A stretch of 64,000 nucleotides of DNA from Fusarium oxysporum f. sp. lycopersici 4287 (Eukaryota > Ascomycota > Sordariomycetes > Hypocreales > Nectriaceae). Under the pieces are notes generated by a model. That model had not been told where the DNA came from and did no database searches. It worked only from the letters and a program-made list of their open reading frames with translations. Location of the stretch: NCBI RefSeq assembly GCF_000149955.1, contig NC_030995.1, positions 2,588,948-2,652,947 of the forward strand, read 5' to 3'. Below, piece by piece: positions 58,398 to 64,000 of the stretch. Positions within the stretch are counted from its first letter, which is position 1. The number at the start of each line of letters is the position of its first letter. The translations under genes were made by a program, and so were the position numbers.

Positions 58398-59292
58398 TTA
58401 TGTACAAAGAGTTGTTGGCCGGGAACTAGTATCGCATACGCTTGGTTTAAAGCCCCATAAGCCATTCATGTGGGATGGAACACGGATGGAACCGCCAATA
58501 TCAGTTCCCCAGCCCAGTGCTGAGCCATTGAGAGCAAGGAGAGAACCTTCGCCTCCGGAGGAACCACCCGGAGTGTATTCAGGGTTCATTGGGTGCGTGG
58601 TTAGGCCCCAAAGCGGATTGTCTGTTTCCTCCCCACTGTTGAAAGTTAGCTTATGCCATTGAGGCCAAACTCTCAATGCTTTTCCGTACCAGAATACTCG
58701 GTGGCAAGTTGGTTTTGGCGATGATTACAGTACCAAGCTGTTTAAGCACCTTCACCAAAACACAGTCCGAGACGGCGGCTTTAAAAGCACGGCCAACGTA
58801 GCCCAGTATCGAATCCAGCCCTTCGAGACCGAATTGATCCTTTAATGAAACTGGGACACCGTGGAGGGGACCCATCAACCGCCCAAGTTTCTGTTGAAAC
58901 GCCTCGAGCTCCCTCGCCTGCTGGAGAGCCTCATCGAAGTAGACTTCAGTTAGACAGTTTGTCTAGCATCAGTCCATTAGCAGGGTCTTTCAGCAAGCCA
59001 TTTTAAGACAGCAGACGTACTCTCTAATGGGCTTCTTTGGCTCTAATAGGGTAAGTTAGTCAAAGATATTTGCCGTGTTGGTCTTGTGATAGAGCTCTTA
59101 CTTGGCTATATGAGCAAGTACAACGGCCTCGGCAGTAACCTGTCGACCGTCTAGTAGCTTGATCAAGTCTTGGATGTCTTTAGCAGCAGGGATGCGAGGA
59201 TCAGAAGGCGCATCTTCACCATAGGACTTTGCGAGTTTCTCGTCGCGTATTGCACGCTTCTCAGCGACAATATCAGTCCAGGGCCGTGGCAT
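58398..59292 (-). pseudogene. Amidase (AmdS-like), truncated and disrupted
   Basis: Starts at 59292 ([20 protein letters not shown]), then an intron to AKEAH, an in-frame TAG (59024-59026) and an intron to TNCLTEVYFDEALQQARELE. Next come GPLHGVPVSLKDQF and TVIIAKTNLPPSIL, the standard amidase-signature N half with the catalytic Lys in SLKDQ. A further intron leads to ETDNPLWGLTTHPMNPEYTP and GGSSGGEGSLLALNGSALGWGTDIGGSIR, with the Ser-cisSer/Ser triad region. One extra base near 58630 breaks the frame at that splice. After GLWGFKPS homology stops and AT-rich DNA begins, so the C-terminal half is lost. Confidence 0.82.
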
Positions 59293-59867
59293 CTTACACT
59301 CATCCAGTATTCATATGAGTTTCTGATAGCCAAACAGAATATAGCGACAACCATAATCATCTTCCTTGGGAGCAAGGGGATACCGGCAGACTTGCGAACG
59401 TAATCCTTATGGCCCCATGCTGACTTTCGGTCACCATTCCAAGGCTTGTCATCGCCGAGATCAGGTTCGAGTAGGCATTCCTCGAAGAAGACCCATTGGG
59501 CATCGGCAGGCTTATTTCCGACACACAAGGCTTCGTAGAGAGTACGGAAACCTAGTTCAATCATATCCAAGGCTTGCATACCATTTGGGCCGAATCCGAT
59601 ACCGGCGCTGCGCCAGCTGTCAGTAGGGCTCTCTGGTGATGCATTTAAAGGGAATATGTCTGAGGGCAACTCACCCGACAACGGAGTACTCCTTTGCTTC
59701 TTCGTAGATGGTAAAAGGCACTCCCTTTCTGTGAAGTGCCATTGCAAGCGCAAGGCCAGCAACACCGGCGCCTATCATGCATAAGGTTAGAGGCGACAAG
59801 TGCACTGGAAGATTGGTCCCTACGTACCGACAATGGCCACATTGAATTCGTTAGACTGGATTGTCAT
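59293..59867 (-). pseudogene. FAD-dependent monooxygenase (salicylate-hydroxylase-like), N-terminal fragment
   Basis: From the ATG at 59867: MTIQSNEFNVAIVG, spliced to [17 protein letters not shown] (FAD GxGxxG) and [14 protein letters not shown], spliced to [19 protein letters not shown]. The reading continues to about DYVRKS (near 59395). The rest of the ~400-aa enzyme (GD motif, substrate domain) is missing. The DNA then runs into unrelated sequence and the start of an amidase on the same strand. Probably a remnant left by deletion or rearrangement. Confidence 0.78.
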
Positions 59868-60410
59868 GCTGTTGGGATGCTGCTATCTGTGATGGCGCAA
59901 TAGATCGAGAGGCTGATTACTCGAGATTGATCCTTATGTCAACAATTAAAGGGATCAATCAGTGAAGCATAAAATAACCTAGCCATTGTAAGACCATGAA
60001 CGAAGGGGCTATATCTTTGACTATGACTCCGGGGCGTGCGAAGATGGCCTTCCGGACTGGGCTTCCCGGCCTCTTATCGCGGGTTGTGATTGGGTCAAGA
60101 GGCCTTATCTCTATCTCCGAGCAGATCCGGAGTTGCCGGCATGCACTCCCTTCTTTGAGACAAGACAAGCTAATGAGCTGGTTACCTCGTACAGTAACTA
60201 TGTACAGTATTCGTAGACCCGATAGATAAGAAAATCGATAAGATAACAAAGCTGCCTGGGCTGTATCTGTTGGTAAATCCTCAGCCACAGCCGACGCCTC
60301 CCTCCCCACATTTCATTCTAATTCTTCACCACAACAGCCCCCAACCGAAAATTGCCGCTGTTCCCATTCTCCATTTCCCATCTCCTCCCCATCACCCGTA
60401 GAGAGAGCGC
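59868..60410. other. Divergent intergenic region
   Basis: 543 nt between the FAD-monooxygenase fragment and the regulator gene; presumed promoters. Nothing else seen. Confidence 0.45.
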
Positions 60411-62880
60411 ATGGCACCACCATCAGTCGACAACGGCTCAGACACCCCTGCTACCAAACGACGGCGCATTGCTCTAGCATGCAATGCTTGTCGTCTACGC
60501 AAATCCAGGTATGCGACAGCTCTCATTGGCCAATTCCTCCCTCTGTAGTCAACTGGTGGGCTCACTGACTCTGGTGCCTGGGCTAGATGCGATGGTACAC
60601 GTCCGTCATGCTCATCATGTGTTTCTCTTGGCCTGGACTGCCAGTACGAGCCTGGAGACTCGGCTGCCAACGTGATTGTTCGTAAGCAGTACATATCTGA
60701 TCTGGAATCACGTGTCTACAATGTCGAGCAGGTCGTCCAACGACTCAATTCTTTCTTTGAAGGCCATCTCTCTGCCTGTGCTACTGCTACTACTGGCAAT
60801 ACTGCTGCTGCTGCTGCTCGGTATCGCCCACCTCTCAATGTGTCCCCACCAGCAGCTTCATCACCAGTTTTAGAAGAGACCAACGATGGTAGCCTTCCGC
60901 GTGCAACCGGCCTTGAGGAGCCTCAGGATGAAGATGCGACCACGAATGGAATGGCCATGGCATTTGTCGAAGAACACACCTCAGCATTTTTTGGTGGCTC
61001 CTCCAACGTCAACTTCACCCGTCTTCTTCTCAAGGCCGTGAATCGCATTCGCAATCCTGCGCGGCGACAAGGAGCGACTGTGGACCGACAACACGAACTC
61101 AACGAAACTAGCCTGGCCAAAGCTTCCCAGCCCTTCACGAACCCTGTTGCGACATCGCCAGATACAGGCCCTAAAGCAATGACGACTCTTCCGCCAGCAG
61201 AAGAGATGGATCGCATGCTTGATGTGTACTTTAAAACCGCCGGCACAGTCTTTCCTTTCATCCATGAAGAATCGATGAGGAAGACGTACACAACCTGCAG
61301 AGCAAATAATTGGACCAGAGTCCGCAGGACCTTCTTAGGCACCCTCAATGTCATCTTTGCTACAATTGCTAGTGCTGACCGAGATGCAATACCATCAGCT
61401 CGGGAACGGCAAAAGAAGTCTAATGTCTTCTTCAAGCGAGCGACAGATCTCTGCGGCGAACTATCAAAGCAAGTCATCAGCATCGAGATTGTCCAGTATC
61501 TCGTCCTGGTCGTCATTCATTGTCAGGGTGCTCAACGCTCAGTGCAAGCTTGGAATATTCTTGGGCTTGCCGTTCGCTCAGCCATGGCTTTAGGGCTTCA
61601 CAGCGCTCAGGCCCGTGAAGGCTTTGATGAATTGCAGGCCGAGTATCGTCGACGAACATGGGTTGTGATTTACTGCATGGACAAGGTCCTAAGTGTTGCT
61701 TTTGGGCGGCCAGCTATCATTCCCGATGAGTACATGTTGGACCGGCCAGCATCATTGTCTGAGCTTGCTTTGCCGACACCGGATAGCGCCGGCACAAATG
61801 GTGATATTGCTGGCGATTTTCTGGCTATTTCTTTTCGACTATATCAAATAATGAACGGCTCTCTCAAGCAGCAATACAGCGGGAATATCCACAATGCCGA
61901 ACCTGAGCCGGATGATATGGTGTCTCTGCAAGCTTCAGGCCAGCTCAGAAAGCAACTCCGCGCATGGTCAGCAGGCCTACCGCCGTACATACGACTATGC
62001 GAGTCCAAAGAAAAAGGTCTTTCCGAGAACAGCCAAGTAAATCGCCTCAGGGCCATTCTTACACTGAGGTACCACAACATCAATATCTTGATTCACAGAC
62101 CATTCCTTTGCAGCACCATTCGACACCTTTTTGGCGGCGGCGACCCAGCTTCCGTTGACAACTCCTCCTATCTCATCCAACTTGCGATGGGAGAGGCTCA
62201 CGAATGCATACGGTCAGCACAACACACCATTGAGCTCGTACATACCATAATTACGGCTGACCCATCGGGGAACAACAACCTCGGAGTGGCCTACTTTACA
62301 CTGTACTACGGTCAGTCCCACACCATTCTACGAGAATCATTGACTAACTAAGGCTCTGAGCAGTCTTCACAGCCTCATTGGTCATTCTTGGCCGAATACT
62401 TTGGGCACAGCATGGTCAGGGTGCTGCAGCCGATGAGACCGCGGTGGCGATCTGCAAAGTACTCCTAGGACAAGTAGAAACCATTTTCCAGATGCTGGAT
62501 CATGACAACAGTCTGGTCTTTAGCTGTTCAAGGTACATCAACAACATGTTGGAAGTATGCACAGCCCAAGGTACGCGAGGCCATCCCTACCGGATTCCAC
62601 CCATGGTAGAATAATGAAAGGCTTAACAATACATGCAGAAACAACAGTCCCGGTTCAAAGTGATGAGGCCGGGAACGCATCATCACATCAGCCGCCGTCT
62701 TCTTTTGCTCCCAAACAGTTGGAAACGATGATGCATCTTGGAATGGGAGATATGGAGATGTTCCAGCTCTATTCATCAGATATATATGACCCAGCGCTCT
62801 TTGAGGGCTTGGATGGGTCGTCAGCCGAGGCAGCTACTGCAAGGAACACCGACTGGGAAAATTCGTTTTCCGCCATGTGA
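60411..62880 (+). CDS. Zn(II)2Cys6 transcription factor (Fungal_trans domain)
   Basis: Exons 60411-60508, 60587-62310, 62364-62570 and 62639-62880 (introns 78, 53 and 68 nt) give 756 aa. Zinc cluster [24 protein letters not shown] with Cys24, 27, 34, 41, 44 and 51, preceded by a nuclear-type KRRR. A coiled-coil-like segment ([20 protein letters not shown]) follows. The Fungal_trans domain spans about residues 230-480 ([62 protein letters not shown]). Resembles the class regulating amino-acid, amide or aromatic catabolism. It stands between two amidase pseudogenes and may be the orphaned regulator of a lost catabolic cluster. Confidence 0.9.
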
Positions 62881-63083
62881 AGCAATGTACTTGTACAAGT
62901 GGGATTGCATGGAGTTCGGCGTTGGTTTCAGTTTTGGCTTTTTCATACTACACTTCCTGATACTCAACCCTCTCTATCACAAGCGATTAGAATTAATATG
63001 ATGACAAATCCAATCTAATGTAATTTCCAGAGTCAGATTAGTAAAGCTCAATCCAGCTTTTTGACAATTCACTGCAATTTAAA

Positions 63084-64000
63084 TCAGGCTTTCAATTCAT
63101 CTGCAATAACCTCAGTAGTTATGAGCGTATGATCATCCTAGAATCGCCATCCAACCAGTTGGAAACCCGTTGGTCCCCCATCAACGACACTCGCATCATC
63201 TGGAGACATTATTAGTACGCAGATAGTACTGGAGATTTAAGTCGGAGTCAACTCACAGCCGTCTTTAGAGTCAAGAGTCTGATCGGCCTTACCGAACGGG
63301 ACGACACTGCTGGGGAACTGGAGTGGCTAGTAAGTAGCTGCTCGCATTAAGAGGATCAAAGAGAATTGTAAAACATACATCGAGTAAATTTCAAGGCTTC
63401 GTGTACATCAGTGGACTAAACTCACCATGGGTAACAGCCGAACCACGACTCGCCGTTCAATAACAGAAGTCGATACCAGCCTCGAGCCAGATCTTGGCCC
63501 ATCCCTCTCGATAGACATAGATATCGGCACTAATACTAATATTCTCACTATTCTCACGCAAGTCCGCGACAAAGCCCGGGTCTCTAAATTTGCCTGGATC
63601 CATAGCATCCAGGTCCGCTATCGGGCTCTCGCCGCCGTCCTGAAAAATCTTGAACGGTAGGTTCACTTGGTCGAGTGCGAACCAGCGCATGGCGATCTTC
63701 ATTGCCTTCATTGTCGGCGGAGCCTCGATGACTTTGATCGTATGACCTGCAGCTCTTAGCTGATCAACCGCAGAGGCCATGGTCCTCGCAATAGGCGAGA
63801 AGACGAGAAGACGGGAGAATCGGGATCTTGTGATCATACGCCAATAGTCAACTTGTCCTTCCTGGGAGCATCGTGCCATGGTACGGCGAATGCCGTGGAA
63901 TCGTGGCGTCAAGGCTCAACCTGAATGATAGTCTTCATGAAGAGCGTAAGGTCCTGTGCTGTGCGCGCCATTTGACCAAGGGTTGGCTGAACGCCCTGCC
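63084..64000 (-). pseudogene. Amidase (AmdS-like), C-terminal part with multiple Trp-to-stop changes
   Basis: Runs off the right edge. The frame reads QGVQPTLGQMARTAQDLTLF, then a TGA (63909-63911) where amidases have Trp (EP-W-RHD), AFAVPWH, another TGA (63834-63836) for Trp (IGV-W-S), then PIARTMASAVDQLRAAGH and PFKIFQDGGESPIADLDAM. Further stops are at 63457-63459 (TGA) and 63138-63140 (TAG) in the block FQLVGWRF. The last sensible codons end at 63084. All but the stops fit an acetamidase-like C-terminal half with two introns. The enzyme would have hydrolysed small amides; this copy cannot. Confidence 0.82.

Overview
The window looks like an accessory, metabolism-rich stretch of a filamentous ascomycete chromosome. 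A Sordariomycete of the Fusarium type is my best guess, but this is inference. The signs are spliceosomal introns of about 46-75 nt with GT..AG ends and CTAAC/CTGAC-like branch sites, many Zn(II)2Cys6 regulators, NmrA-like reductases, MFS carriers, an NRPS end, and AT-rich blocks of the kind left by repeat-induced point mutation (RIP). There are no bacterial operons, CRISPR arrays or rRNA. Two runs of N (1362-1673, 20178-20566) show a gapped scaffold. Gene models were spliced by hand; nearly all exon sums are exact multiples of three.

Layout. 1-1.7 kb: 3' end of an NRPS. 1.9-15 kb: three secreted proteins (one probably GPI-anchored), a Zn2Cys6 regulator, a flavin amine oxidase ending in the peroxisomal signal SKL, and a heavily damaged unknown gene. 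15-22 kb: a DUF5071-like protein, a phenol-hydroxylase-like FAD monooxygenase broken by a one-base frameshift, a fungal rhodopsin-like membrane protein running into the second gap, and a 94-aa conserved-looking small protein. 23.7-32.7 kb: an NmrA-like reductase divergent from a Rieske oxygenase, then an MCT-type carrier divergent from a frameshifted Zn2Cys6 regulator.

33-48 kb is the most coherent region. It holds a Zn2Cys6 regulator, an 11-exon Dal5-type carrier, an alpha/beta hydrolase, a one-exon fusion of an enoyl-CoA hydratase with an acyl-CoA ligase, a hotdog thioesterase and a second regulator, in strictly alternating orientation. An NmrA protein, an SDR and a third regulator follow (45.8-50.4 kb). 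My inference is a CoA-dependent route: import or release of an organic acid, CoA activation, hydration of the alpha,beta-double bond, and release by the thioesterase. The substrate cannot be read from the sequence.

50.4-64 kb is decaying: AT-rich blocks, a MAPEG-family protein, an intronless NmrA gene beside an A27 run, an MFS pseudogene with an internal deletion, two amidase pseudogenes (one with Trp-to-stop changes typical of G-to-A mutation) and a truncated FAD monooxygenase. One intact Zn2Cys6 regulator (60.4-62.9 kb) survives among the ruins.
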